Source: Bacillota bacterium (GTDB lineage Bacteria > Bacillota_I > Bacilli_A > RF39 > UBA660). Taken from it: a DNA stretch of 64,000 nucleotides. Numbering within the stretch: position 1 is the first letter of the stretch; every line of letters begins with the position of its first letter. This document shows positions 8,497-17,670 of this stretch, piece by piece. Made by a program: the position numbers and the translations under genes. The stretch spans positions 1-64,000 of the forward strand of contig JAEYYH010000029.1 of assembly GCA_023430885.1 (NCBI GenBank), written 5' to 3'. The notes under the pieces are model-generated. The model made no database searches, had not been told where the DNA came from, and saw nothing but the letters and a program-made list of their open reading frames with translations.

Positions 8497-9954
8497 TTAT
8501 GCTTTACGAGATTTATTTTTTTTTCTTATAAGACTATATATTTTGTTAAGATTATCGAAGAAGAATTCATCTCTAACAATTAATAAAATTCCAAAATAAA
8601 TAATAGTTCCACACAATACTTGTAATATAGTTGATAAAATAGTTGGGCCAAAATAATTACCAATATAATAACAACTAATAGCCATTATTAACCCAGCAAT
8701 AAAATATTTTATTCCCATTTTAAGTAATTCAGTAAATGTAACAATTTCTCTAATATATAATAACTGGATCAAAATGACACACATTTCTGCTGAAATTGTT
8801 CCTATTGCAGCTCCAACAGGCCCATATATAGGAATTAATAAAAAATTAATAACTAAATTTAATAATGCGCTAACTATATAAGATATCGTAAGTACCTTTG
8901 TTTTATTAACTGCTGTTAAGTACTGATTACCTGTAACCGAAGATAATGAGATAAATAATACTATTGGACTCAATGTTATCATGATATTGATTACATCCTC
9001 ATATCCATTGCCCAAAAACCAAGGTATCATAGTACCAGCAATAGATGCTATTCCAAACATAAGTGGTATTGACATAAATAAAGAAAATTTCAATGTTAAA
9101 GTCACATATTTCTTTACTGCTTCTACATTATTCTTTTTGAACTCATTAGCTACTCTTGGAAGCATAACTGTACTAAGTGCTGTTATTAAAGCTAGTGGCA
9201 TTTTTACAATTCTTTCAGCTTGATCGTAGAATCCCACATTGCTAACATTATCACTTAGAAAATTTATCATTATTTTGTCACATTGCAAGTAAACAAGAGA
9301 TGCTACTTGTGGCAAGAATAATTTTAAAGTTGGAACAACATGTTTTTTTATATCTAAATCTCTTACTTGTAATTTTCCTGCTCTTTTTTTTACTCCAAAA
9401 TATAAAATACCGTTACCCAATAAAGAAAAGACTGATGAAATTATCATAAATAAATATAGATCAGAAGGGCTATGAATAAATGAAAAAATACACGTAACAT
9501 TTATTATTTTAACAATAAAACTTCGAGTAACAGTCATCCTAAACTCTTCTAAACCGGCATAAAACCAAGATATATCAACAAAAACACCTAATACAGCCAC
9601 TAATTGAACTATGAAATATAATCTATATTCCGAAAAATAAGCATATATTAAATACACTATAACTGTAATAATTAGGCATAAAAAACGTAGAAAAAACAAT
9701 TCACTAAATGTTTTTCTTAATTTATTTTTATCTTCTCTTACATATGCTATTTCTCTTATTGAATAATTATTAAGACCAATAAGTCCTAGTAAAGAAAAAA
9801 TTTGCACAATTGAACTGACATAGCTATTTATTCCTACAGCTGTAGGTAATAATGTTCGTGCCAAATATGGTGCTGTTATTAGTGGAACAATTATTAAAAA
9901 TAGTTGATAAAAAGAACTATACATATAATTTAAAACAACTTTTTTTCTTGACAT
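8497..9954 (-). CDS. Wzx/RfbX-like polysaccharide flippase (MOP superfamily)
   Basis: 485 aa with about 14 hydrophobic segments. The N-terminus contains ITAPYLARTLLP and later GLNNYSIREIAYVRE, a typical RfbX/Wzx pattern. The predicted job is to move undecaprenyl-linked repeat units across the membrane for the O-antigen-type polymerase encoded at 14856. The start codon overlaps the stop of a 32-codon frame as TAATG, so translation is probably coupled to that small frame. Only a weak GGTG precedes it. Confidence 0.88.
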   Translation of the reverse strand: MSRKKVVLNYMYSSFYQLFLIIVPLITAPYLARTLLPTAVGINSYVSSIVQIFSLLGLIGLNNYSIREIAYVREDKNKLRKTFSELFFLRFLCLIITVIVYLIYAYFSEYRLYFIVQLVAVLGVFVDISWFYAGLEEFRMTVTRSFIVKIINVTCIFSFIHSPSDLYLFMIISSVFSLLGNGILYFGVKKRAGKLQVRDLDIKKHVVPTLKLFLPQVASLVYLQCDKIMINFLSDNVSNVGFYDQAERIVKMPLALITALSTVMLPRVANEFKKNNVEAVKKYVTLTLKFSLFMSIPLMFGIASIAGTMIPWFLGNGYEDVINIMITLSPIVLFISLSSVTGNQYLTAVNKTKVLTISYIVSALLNLVINFLLIPIYGPVGAAIGTISAEMCVILIQLLYIREIVTFTELLKMGIKYFIAGLIMAISCYYIGNYFGPTILSTILQVLCGTIIYFGILLIVRDEFFFDNLNKIYSLIRKKNKSRKA

Positions 9955-10052
9955 TACTTATTCACCACTATCTTTTTAAATTCATTATCGATATAACAAC
10001 TATATCTAGCCTGCATGATTTTACTTAAAAAATCTGTTATCGTTTTTGTCAT
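9954..10052 (-). CDS. Short coupled ORF (32 aa) before the flippase
   Basis: ATG at 10052 is preceded by GAGGAATTAA, a good ribosome site, and the frame ends in TAA at 9954-9956 overlapping the flippase ATG. The peptide begins MTKTITDFLSKIM and ends KKIVVNK, with no membrane segment. It may be a real small protein, a leader frame that feeds ribosomes to the weakly initiated flippase, or the stub of a lost gene. I do not recognise it. Confidence 0.5.
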   Translation of the reverse strand: MTKTITDFLSKIMQARYSCYIDNEFKKIVVNK

Positions 10053-10073
10053 TTAATTCCTCTAATCTATTCA

Positions 10074-11273
10074 CTAAAACTTATAATGCTTTTTCATATA
10101 ATCAAATACTTTTTTGCTATAATTGCCTTCTAAATCAAAATCAAATTTCTTGATTGCTTTCATTCTATCATTTTTATACTCATCGTTTTCATTTGATATA
10201 TTATCAACAAACTTATATAAATCTTTTAATTCATATATATAGTGGCCTTTTATAGTTTTAAAATAATCATATGCAAGTCCTAATCCTTCACCGTATTCTT
10301 TTATATCATCAACAGTTAATCCTATTGGTTTTTTTGTTATTAAAAAATCATAATATACAGATGAGTAATCTGTAATTAATCCATCACATTGCCCAAGCAA
10401 TTGATATAAAGTTATTTTCTTTTTATCTAAATCAGAATTATATAATATTTTAAAATTACTATATAATTTTGCCTTTAGAACACTTAAATCTTGAGCAGGA
10501 TGAGGCTTTAAAACTAAAATAACATTGATTTTTCTCAGGTACTTATTTAATTTATTTAATTCTTCTTCAGAATATAAAATTGGTATTCCTAAAGGCATAT
10601 CAAACTTTGAATCATTTCTATTATAAGTACTCATTTTTCTAAAAGTTGGCAACCATGCAATTACTTTTGCATTACCAAAACCCATTATTCTTTTAGCATC
10701 TATACTTGCATCAAACAAGCCATCATTTCTTGGCGGTTGCATAATAACTAATTTTTCTTTATCAATACCTGCAATAGCAGATAATTCATTCAAAAAAAAC
10801 TTTGAAGAACAAATAGAAATATTAGAATCATTGTAATTCATTTTTAATCTTGTACAATCTTTTAAAGGCATACCATGATTTAAAAATAATATAACCTGTT
10901 TCCTATTTTTTCTTTTATAAAATCTATTACAAGTTACAATATATTTCGATCTATTAATTAGCCAGTGAAGTTTAATTTTAGTAAAGATTCCTTTTCTATA
11001 CTCATTAAAATAAAAAACATCATCTCTTTTAAATTCAGGAGCTATTTCTTCTTTTTGAGTTATCCAAATTATTTTATACTTTTTTTGATAATCATTCTTC
11101 AATAATTCTAAATAAAAATTATAAGTATTATCCGAAAAATCTGGAATTGATTCCAATAAAATTTGATTTTTCATCGGAATAATTTCTGTGATAAAATTTC
11201 TATACAAAAAGTCTCTTATTTTTTTTAATATGTTTTTAATTGGCTTCCATATTTTTAATATTACTTTCTTCAC
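10074..11273 (-). CDS. CDP-glycerol:poly(glycerophosphate) glycerophosphotransferase (TagF/TagB-like)
   Basis: 399 aa. Family marks are the HGMPLKD segment near residue 135, KPHPAQD near 250 and TDYSSVYYDFL near 305, the last two being the CDP-glycerol binding and active-site regions of the Glyphos_transf family. These cytosolic, membrane-associated enzymes add glycerol- or ribitol-phosphate to a polymer, so the locus may make a phosphodiester-containing surface glycan. The start is GTG at 11273 with GGGAG 9 nt upstream. The upstream stop TAG is directly adjacent. The basic amphipathic N-terminus (about 30 aa) probably contacts the membrane. Confidence 0.88.
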   Translation of the reverse strand: MKKVILKIWKPIKNILKKIRDFLYRNFITEIIPMKNQILLESIPDFSDNTYNFYLELLKNDYQKKYKIIWITQKEEIAPEFKRDDVFYFNEYRKGIFTKIKLHWLINRSKYIVTCNRFYKRKNRKQVILFLNHGMPLKDCTRLKMNYNDSNISICSSKFFLNELSAIAGIDKEKLVIMQPPRNDGLFDASIDAKRIMGFGNAKVIAWLPTFRKMSTYNRNDSKFDMPLGIPILYSEEELNKLNKYLRKINVILVLKPHPAQDLSVLKAKLYSNFKILYNSDLDKKKITLYQLLGQCDGLITDYSSVYYDFLITKKPIGLTVDDIKEYGEGLGLAYDYFKTIKGHYIYELKDLYKFVDNISNENDEYKNDRMKAIKKFDFDLEGNYSKKVFDYMKKHYKF

Positions 11274-12344
11274 CTAAATAGCTCCCTTCTTAAATACTTT
11301 ATTTCTTAAATTGAAATAGAAAATACTTTTCCAATTTTTACCAAAATAAAAGTTTTTCATTATTATATATTTAATTCTTCCGTCCTTTTTAAGAAATTCA
11401 AGATCTCTAGGATTTTCAACATTTGATTTATATAAATCACTTTTTCTTAAATCATTTAAATATTGAACCTTCTGCTTTGTTTTCCAGTTACAAACAGGCA
11501 AACACATAATATCAATAATACTATAAATATAATTTGTCGTCGTAGCAATAACCTGTTTTTCATCTTTAGCCAATCCAGAAGCTTTTAAATATCCTTTTTC
11601 AGCATAACAAGATATATCCATTCCTAACAACCTATTTTCATTAAATCTAGTTGACACACTATGCGAATAGCGTCTCATATATATATAATAAGGGTGAGGA
11701 TTAAAAACCATTTTCTTTACATATTTTAAGTAATCAAAATTAAAAGTCCAATCTTCTCCACCAAATTTAAGTCTTTCATCAAATTTTATATTATTTTCAA
11801 TTATAATACTTCTTTTAAATATTCCATTCCAAATAGTATAAAAACTTCCCGATTTTCTAATTTTTTCTAAATTGGAAGCAATTTTATTAGAATCATATAT
11901 TTCCTCTTTTTCATTAGCTATTCCTAATGTTCCTAATCTATCTTCAACCATATTTACGTCAGTTACATAAGTTCTTCTAATTCTATCAAATCTAATTAAA
12001 TCCGCATCGTATTTTCCAAGCAATTCAATATTTTCCTTTAGAATGCCAGGCAAATATTCATCATCGTTATCTAAAAATGCTAAGTACTTTCCTAAAGCAT
12101 TTTTAAGTCCAGTATTTCTAGCTGAGCAAAGCCCTCCGTTTTTTTTATGGATGACTTTTATCTGTTTGTTTTTGTTAGAATATCTATCACAAATATGTCC
12201 ACTCTCATCAGTACTACCATCATCAATCAATATAAGTTCATAATCTCTATATTCTTGTTTTAAAACACTACTAATAGCAGCATCTAAATATTCTGCAGAA
12301 TTATAAACCGGCATAATAATGCTTACCATTACTTTTTTTTCCAT
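11274..12344 (-). CDS. GT2 glycosyltransferase
   Basis: 356 aa. The GT-A domain occupies the first 220 residues: SIIMPVYNSAEYLDAA, IDDGSTDES, a KKNGGLCSARNTGL segment and the metal-binding FLDNDDEYLP. The C-terminal 130 residues are variable, as is common in cps-type transferases. It should add a sugar to a lipid-linked repeat unit on the cytosolic face. It is first in its unit, directly abutting the TagF-like gene, and starts at an ATG with AAGGTG 5 nt upstream. Donor and acceptor cannot be inferred. Confidence 0.87.
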   Translation of the reverse strand: MEKKVMVSIIMPVYNSAEYLDAAISSVLKQEYRDYELILIDDGSTDESGHICDRYSNKNKQIKVIHKKNGGLCSARNTGLKNALGKYLAFLDNDDEYLPGILKENIELLGKYDADLIRFDRIRRTYVTDVNMVEDRLGTLGIANEKEEIYDSNKIASNLEKIRKSGSFYTIWNGIFKRSIIIENNIKFDERLKFGGEDWTFNFDYLKYVKKMVFNPHPYYIYMRRYSHSVSTRFNENRLLGMDISCYAEKGYLKASGLAKDEKQVIATTTNYIYSIIDIMCLPVCNWKTKQKVQYLNDLRKSDLYKSNVENPRDLEFLKKDGRIKYIIMKNFYFGKNWKSIFYFNLRNKVFKKGAI

Positions 12345-12379
12345 ATTATCACCTTCCTATATTAAAATATATATACAAA

Positions 12380-12409
12380 ATTATAACATATTTATACAAT
12401 AAAAAACAA
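12380..12409 (-). promoter_or_regulatory. Sigma-A-type promoter for the 12344-to-8012 unit
   Basis: On the minus strand TTGTTT (12409-12404), an 18-nt spacer and TATAAT (12385-12380) with an upstream TG in extended -10 position. The -35 sits within the terminator of the preceding unit, the same arrangement as at 7943-7987. Confidence 0.55.
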
Positions 12410-12435
12410 ATAATGATTTACAATTACTTGTTTTT
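12402..12435 (-). terminator. Intrinsic terminator after the Alg13-like gene
   Basis: The 13-nt arms 12402-12414 and 12423-12435 pair apart from one G-U, with an 8-nt loop. The minus-strand 3' side ends in a T-rich run. Confidence 0.7.
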
Positions 12436-12447
12436 ATCTTTTTTTAA

Positions 12448-13014
12448 TTAAATATTCATTAATATAATAAGAATTGTTATTAATACTATAAATAGTATAA
12501 AGAAAATTGAATACTTCCATATATTTAGTTCAACTGGTGTGGAATTTATATAGTCTTCTACTAATTTTTGCATGTTCTTAGTATTGCTTTTATATTTACT
12601 AGGCTTAAATTTTTCGACATTTTTTAATACTTCATCCAATTTATCAAAATCATCTAAAGGTAATATATAACCAGCTTTAGTAAAATTATCTATTATTTGA
12701 AGTTGATGATCATTAGTATGTTCGCCATATTTTTCAAGTCTAGCAGCTGCTATAACTTTCTTATCGTTTTTTAAACCAGTTATAATTGAACCTACGCCAC
12801 CATGTGTTATTAGTAAATCACACTCTTTAATTAAAGAATCAAATTCGTCCATAGGAATAAGTTCAAAAATTTCCATATCTTTACTCTTAAATTTTGTATA
12901 TCCTGCTTGGACAACAACTTTTTCTTTAATGTTACCTAAATTTATTTGATCTTGGATTGCTTCAAGAAGTCTTTTGAAACTTTTATCTTGTGTACCTAAT
13001 GTTACTAAAATCAT
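12448..13014 (-). CDS. Alg13/PssE-like glycosyltransferase catalytic subunit with C-terminal membrane anchor
   Basis: 188 aa. Residues 1-155 match the Alg13/PssE/EpsF family: the start ILVTLGTQDKSFKRLL, the THGGVGSI nucleotide-sugar loop and the GEHTNDHQ segment are typical of the donor-binding half of MurG-like enzymes. Residues 165-188 form a single hydrophobic helix, which the family usually lacks because the Alg14-like partner supplies membrane attachment. The likely partner is the Alg14-like domain at 1864-2340, about 10 kb away in another transcription unit. The start ATG follows AGGAGGTACTAATCT. It is the last gene of its unit. Confidence 0.88.
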   Translation of the reverse strand: MILVTLGTQDKSFKRLLEAIQDQINLGNIKEKVVVQAGYTKFKSKDMEIFELIPMDEFDSLIKECDLLITHGGVGSIITGLKNDKKVIAAARLEKYGEHTNDHQLQIIDNFTKAGYILPLDDFDKLDEVLKNVEKFKPSKYKSNTKNMQKLVEDYINSTPVELNIWKYSIFFILFIVLITILIILMNI

Positions 13015-13037
13015 AGATTAGTACCTCCTATTTTTTA

Positions 13038-13886
13038 TTAATATCTAACTAACATTTTTATAACAAATTTCCAATAAGGAACTGCATCTCCTGCAACGGT
13101 TCTAGAAATGTGATAATCATCATCCTTCTTAGAAGAATTAGCATATGGGCCAAATCCAAAAGCTAAAGAATATCCATTATCCTTTAATATTTCTTCATAC
13201 ATTTTATTACTATAACCATTTGGATAAGCATAATAAGTACTATTATTATATTTTTTCACGCTGTCAATATCTTCTTGAATTTCTTCCTTACTTCTTTTTC
13301 CATGTTTTTTAGAGTCATGCATTTTATATGAATGCGATGCATATTCTAGACCATCATATTCCTTTTCAGAATCTTTAATCATATCAAGTGTTAAATAAGA
13401 ATAAGGATCTGAAATAGGGTTTATTTCACTACTATGTTCTACATTGTAATATAAAACAAAAGACGTCCCCTTTTGACCATTTTCTTTTAGCACAGGTAAA
13501 GCATATTTATACACTGAACTCCAGCCATCGTCAAATGTAATTAATACCGATTTTCTAGGTTGCTTACAAGTCCCTTTTTTCCAGCACTCATATTCTTCTA
13601 ATGACAAAGTTTTGAAATTATTATCTTTCAAAAACTTCATTTGTTTCTCAAAAGTAGATATTTTTGTTGCAAAAAAATCGTCCTTATATTTTTCATATTC
13701 CTCGTCTGTAACTATATTGTGATATGTTATTACAGGAATTTTCTGTTCTATAAAATATGCAAAGTATAGACACGCAGAAACTACAAATATAATACCAATA
13801 ATAAATAGCCAAAAACAGATTTTAAATAATCTCTTTTTATATAATTCTTTAAATTTACTACCAAATGAACTCAAAATTTTTTTCAT
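13038..13886 (-). CDS. Membrane-anchored polysaccharide deacetylase (CE4, PgaB/IcaB-like)
   Basis: 282 aa. A single N-terminal membrane helix (about 22-45) places the enzyme outside the cell. The NodB/CE4 domain starts VITYHNIV. Motif 1 is LITFDDGW (catalytic and metal aspartates), motif 2 is ASHSYKMH (metal histidines) and a YAYPNG segment follows. These enzymes remove N-acetyl groups from GlcNAc-containing polymers. Its place among repeat-unit genes suggests it modifies the exported glycan made here. It lies 14 nt after the upstream GT2 gene and 23 nt before the Alg13-like gene. Confidence 0.88.
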   Translation of the reverse strand: MKKILSSFGSKFKELYKKRLFKICFWLFIIGIIFVVSACLYFAYFIEQKIPVITYHNIVTDEEYEKYKDDFFATKISTFEKQMKFLKDNNFKTLSLEEYECWKKGTCKQPRKSVLITFDDGWSSVYKYALPVLKENGQKGTSFVLYYNVEHSSEINPISDPYSYLTLDMIKDSEKEYDGLEYASHSYKMHDSKKHGKRSKEEIQEDIDSVKKYNNSTYYAYPNGYSNKMYEEILKDNGYSLAFGFGPYANSSKKDDDYHISRTVAGDAVPYWKFVIKMLVRY

Positions 13887-13900
13887 ACTGTTACCTTCCG

Positions 13901-14869
13901 TTAATTCATTTTATTTTTTTCTATTATATATATAAAATTAGCTGTCATTTTATTAAAACATTTAAAATAAATATTTTTTGGTTTAAATACTTTAATATAT
14001 TTATTTTTCTTGAAATCAGGAAATTCATTAGTTACTTTTTGAATAACGTAATTTACTCCCCTATTAAATTCTTTTTTATTTTTTGTTTTAGCAAGTCTTT
14101 TTATAAAGGTTGCATATAAGTATCTTACATAAGAGTATTCAATTTCTTCTTTGTATCTTGCAAATACTTTTTCTTTTTTATAATATTGTACTATATCATC
14201 TAAACTATCAACAAGTTGATATAATTTTTCATTATAAGTATAAGTAAGGCTCCCTGGTCTTTGCAAATAGTTATGCAGTGGCTCATATATGACCCCAATA
14301 GTTTTAGTTTTTGAATAAACCATATATAAAAATTGCACGTCTTCACAAAAGTTCATATGTTCTTTAAATTTAATATCTTTTATTAAATTTCTTCTATATA
14401 TTTTATTCCAAATAACTGCGTAAGCATTGAGCATAAGTTCTTTTGGATTCACATTATCTTCTCTAATATTACAAGATATATGCACTATTTTATCTGGATA
14501 TATAGCATTTGTATCGCACGCAACTATATCAAAATCTTCTTCCTTAGCTTTTGTATATAGTTTTTCAAACATATCTTCATTAGCCCAGTCATCACTATCT
14601 AAAAATCCGATATATTCACCCGTCACCTCTTTTAAAGCAACGTTTCGTGCTATTGATACGCCTTCATTTACCTTATGAATAACTTTCAAATTTTCATATT
14701 TTTTAGCAAGCTTATCAAGAATTTCTGGTGTTTTATCTTTCGAGCCATCATCTACTGCGATTATCTCTATTTCACTTAATGTTTGATTAACCAAACTCAT
14801 TACACATTTTTCAACGTATTGTTCTACATTATAGCAAGGAACTATAATACTAACTTTAATTTTTTTCAT
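13901..14869 (-). CDS. GT2 glycosyltransferase (EpsJ-like)
   Basis: 322 aa. GT-A motifs: VSIIVPCYNVEQYVEKC, AVDDGSKDKTPEIL, VSIARNVAL and the metal-binding GFLDSDDW. The C-terminal half, including MNFCEDVQFLY and YLQRPGSLT, matches EpsJ/cps-type transferases in which the ED pair is the catalytic base region. The first codon of the long frame is TTG; the ATG at 14869 follows AAGGAGG at a better distance and is preferred. It overlaps the polymerase gene by 14 nt. Confidence 0.87.
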   Translation of the reverse strand: MKKIKVSIIVPCYNVEQYVEKCVMSLVNQTLSEIEIIAVDDGSKDKTPEILDKLAKKYENLKVIHKVNEGVSIARNVALKEVTGEYIGFLDSDDWANEDMFEKLYTKAKEEDFDIVACDTNAIYPDKIVHISCNIREDNVNPKELMLNAYAVIWNKIYRRNLIKDIKFKEHMNFCEDVQFLYMVYSKTKTIGVIYEPLHNYLQRPGSLTYTYNEKLYQLVDSLDDIVQYYKKEKVFARYKEEIEYSYVRYLYATFIKRLAKTKNKKEFNRGVNYVIQKVTNEFPDFKKNKYIKVFKPKNIYFKCFNKMTANFIYIIEKNKMN

Positions 14870-16391
14870 CAATCTTAACCTCCTTAGTGCTAACTCTTTT
14901 TAGGAAAAATCCGCAAATAAAGCCGGCATATATCATTACAAACAATTCATCAAGTAAATGTCCGGTAAAAAGAGAAGTTCCTAACATCGCACAAATTGAA
15001 ATCATAAATACAAAATCAATTAATTTTGGCTGACTTTTCATCTTTTTTAAAATTTTAATTGAAGCTAATATCATTATATATATATAAGGGCCAATAAGCA
15101 ACAACAACCCTAAATAACCCATAGTAAAGATTTGAATAACAAAATCATGTTCCATATATACTCCACCATTGCGCATTCTTGAAAAAGAATAACCAAACAA
15201 TTTATACTTTAATTGTTCTTTATTAAGTTCATCTATTCTGTTAGAAATAAATGTTTGCATTTCTCTATTTTCAATTACACCATTAACTCTAGAATAATTA
15301 AATGTATCAATCCAAAATTTTGTGTCAAATTTGTAATTGTATAATTTATATATATATCTAGATTGTATTCCATATACTTCATAGCTTTCAGTGATGTATT
15401 TGTATAAATTATCAATATTGTTTTCAGTCCCATCAGTTGGTGGCTCTTCCACACTTGTTATATCACCTAATTCATAACCATAATTACGAGTATTAATAGG
15501 AGAAACAGAAAGAAAAATCAAACCAATTAACGAAATTATTATGAATGGATAAATTCTTTTAAGATTCCACCAGTTTTCTTTTTTTATATATCTTAAATAC
15601 AAAAGTGCCAAAACAAAACAAATAACAATTAATAACCAACCATATGACGCCGTTCTTGAACCAAGCATAATCATTGATATTATTAATAATAATGAAGATA
15701 TAACATTTAAAAAATTGCGTTTTTTTAACATGTCGTATATATTAAATGGCAATAATAGCATCATTACCCCACCCACTTGGTTAGCCATGTAAAACCAACC
15801 CTTGGAAGTTAATTCAGCAAAATCATAACCGCTTACATAATTAGTAAACCAGCAGACCCAATTGAGTTTAGTAACACCTGTATCAGTAGTATAAGATGTA
15901 AGAGAAATGCAGTAAGTATTACCGATAAAAATTATCAATCCAATTATGAGCGATGTTATTAAAATTGAATTTATAAATTTCTTATAATTAATTTCAGAAT
16001 ATCTAGTAAAGTATATTAATGCAAGCGGTAATACCATACGAGATATGTAAAACAATTCTGAAAATAATGAATAAGTATAATTTTCTGGAATTATTATATT
16101 ATTGCTACTAGCTATAACATGATGAAAAATCAAATAAACAAACATTAAAATAAAATATATAAACAAAAATAAGTAATCTCTATTTTTATTAAGATGATTT
16201 AAAGAAATTAATGCAAGGATTCCAATAAAACCGCACCTTATTATGGTTGGGACAGTTAAACCAAATATTTCAAAATTCTTATTGTTAAACAAGCAATTGA
16301 TGTCTAAAAAAGGTTGTATGATAACAAACAAACATAATATGCCAATCATGTTTTTATTTTCCTTATAAAATTCAATTACGCTCTGTTTCAT
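14856..16391 (-). CDS. O-antigen ligase/polymerase-like membrane protein (Wzy-type)
   Basis: 511 aa with about 11-12 hydrophobic segments and a large external loop (residues about 300-400) between the later segments, the topology of Wzy/WaaL-type enzymes. MLGSRTASYGWLL at about 245 resembles the conserved region before that loop. With the Wzx-like flippase it would polymerise repeat units outside the membrane. It overlaps the upstream GT4 stop as ATGA. The sequences of this class are poorly conserved, so the call rests on topology and context. Confidence 0.78.
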   Translation of the reverse strand: MKQSVIEFYKENKNMIGILCLFVIIQPFLDINCLFNNKNFEIFGLTVPTIIRCGFIGILALISLNHLNKNRDYLFLFIYFILMFVYLIFHHVIASSNNIIIPENYTYSLFSELFYISRMVLPLALIYFTRYSEINYKKFINSILITSLIIGLIIFIGNTYCISLTSYTTDTGVTKLNWVCWFTNYVSGYDFAELTSKGWFYMANQVGGVMMLLLPFNIYDMLKKRNFLNVISSLLLIISMIMLGSRTASYGWLLIVICFVLALLYLRYIKKENWWNLKRIYPFIIISLIGLIFLSVSPINTRNYGYELGDITSVEEPPTDGTENNIDNLYKYITESYEVYGIQSRYIYKLYNYKFDTKFWIDTFNYSRVNGVIENREMQTFISNRIDELNKEQLKYKLFGYSFSRMRNGGVYMEHDFVIQIFTMGYLGLLLLIGPYIYIMILASIKILKKMKSQPKLIDFVFMISICAMLGTSLFTGHLLDELFVMIYAGFICGFFLKRVSTKEVKIDEKN

Positions 16392-17575
16392 TTGTCCAAT
16401 ACATCCTCTATTTGCCTTATCATTTTTGTATTATCGTATTTATATTCTTTTAAGTTATCTTTATATTTTTTTATTTCTTCTAAATGTGAAAACAAATATT
16501 TTAAGCCATCATATAGACCTTTTTCAGAATTTTCAACTATATAACCATTTTTTTTGTTATCAATAATTTTGCTTGTTGCTGCATTTTCTGTAGCTAAAAC
16601 TGGAACACCTGTTAACATAGCTTCAACCATTACCAGCCCAAATGGTTCATAATAAGAAGAAAGTATAAACAAATCGGAATTTTTCAAATATTTGTATGGA
16701 TTCATAACTTGACCCATTAATTCGATATGATTTTCTAAGTGAAAATTACTAATCATCTCTTTAAGTTCATTTAAAAGAGTACCAGTTCCATATAAACGAA
16801 GTTTAAAATTATTAGGCATGCGTTTTTCCTCTTTTAATCTATGCAATGCATTTATTAATCTATCATATCCCTTCATAGGATGGATTCTTCCTACTGAAAT
16901 AAAATTCAATTCTTTGTTATCTAATTTAACATCGCATTTTTCGTTTGATTTTTCGATTATTTTGTTAGCGTCTACTAAATTTGAAATTACATGTGTTTTC
17001 ATCTCTAAATGATATAAATCATTAAAGGCATTCATAACACCATCTGAGACCGCGATTATTTCATCAAAAGATTTAAATGCTCTTTTAAACAAAGCATTAT
17101 ATCTCTTGTTAGGATTAGTTTTTTTGTATTCATAGTGAAGCCAATGGACTTTCTTTTTACTATCACCAAATGCTGTAAATAATGCAGTAAATCCATCTTT
17201 GAAAGCTATTTCAACGTCGTATTTTTTGCTAAGTATTTTTTCCCTTTCTTTTAAAATTTGTTTTTGTATCTTATTGGTTTTCATATCAAATACTATACGT
17301 ACTTTATTAAAAAACAACTTTATGTCATGTTTTTTTATAACTTCTTGATAAGTAAAATCAATTGATTGAAAATAAGAAGTTCCAAATATTAAGTTAACTC
17401 CCGTCGGCAAATTTTCTAACATTTCTCCATTATTGTGTAATGATAAAATATCTATTGTGTATTTGCTCAAATCTATCATATTCATCATATCTTCTAAAAG
17501 AACCGATACCCCGCCCATTCTTCTCTCATCAACAACAAATAATACATTTTTTTTGTTTTTTGTATTTATAGTCAT
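16388..17575 (-). CDS. GT4 glycosyltransferase
   Basis: 395 aa, GT-B fold. The N-terminal domain has VDERRMGGVSVLLEDMM, typical for GT4 acceptor binding. The C-terminal donor domain shows SVGRIHPMKGYDRLI and the EPFGLVMVEAMLTG motif with its two glutamates. It should be a retaining transferase acting on a lipid-linked intermediate. The longer frame opens 11 codons upstream, but AGGAGGAG at 17580-17587 points to the ATG at 17575. It is first in the unit, behind a promoter flanked by an inverted repeat. Confidence 0.88.
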   Translation of the reverse strand: MTINTKNKKNVLFVVDERRMGGVSVLLEDMMNMIDLSKYTIDILSLHNNGEMLENLPTGVNLIFGTSYFQSIDFTYQEVIKKHDIKLFFNKVRIVFDMKTNKIQKQILKEREKILSKKYDVEIAFKDGFTALFTAFGDSKKKVHWLHYEYKKTNPNKRYNALFKRAFKSFDEIIAVSDGVMNAFNDLYHLEMKTHVISNLVDANKIIEKSNEKCDVKLDNKELNFISVGRIHPMKGYDRLINALHRLKEEKRMPNNFKLRLYGTGTLLNELKEMISNFHLENHIELMGQVMNPYKYLKNSDLFILSSYYEPFGLVMVEAMLTGVPVLATENAATSKIIDNKKNGYIVENSEKGLYDGLKYLFSHLEEIKKYKDNLKEYKYDNTKMIRQIEDVLDK

Positions 17576-17602
17576 TCTACTCCTCCTAATATTTACATGA
17601 TA

Positions 17603-17643
17603 AAACACTACCGTGTATATTCATTATACCAAAAGTAGTGTTT
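17603..17643 (-). promoter_or_regulatory. Promoter of the GT4 operon flanked by a 9-bp inverted repeat
   Basis: The arms AAACACTAC (17603-17611) and GTAGTGTTT (17635-17643) are perfect inverted repeats with centres 32 bp apart, about three helical turns. Between them lies a minus-strand TATAAT (17628-17623). A poor -35 (TGGAAA) lies 17 nt further upstream. There is no T-run, so this is not a terminator. It could be paired operator half-sites. Confidence 0.5.
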
Positions 17644-17670
17644 ACTTTCCATAAATTATCAATAATTTCT

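Noticed and set aside
3882..16391. Possible use of the Mollicutes code, with TGA as tryptophan, given the AT-rich genome
   Set aside because: TGA ends the HAD gene and the GT4 gene at exact ATGA overlaps, and tryptophans are encoded by TGG.
17603..17643. Reading the inverted repeat as a terminator
   Set aside because: The arms are 23 nt apart with a TATAAT between them and no T-run follows on either strand.
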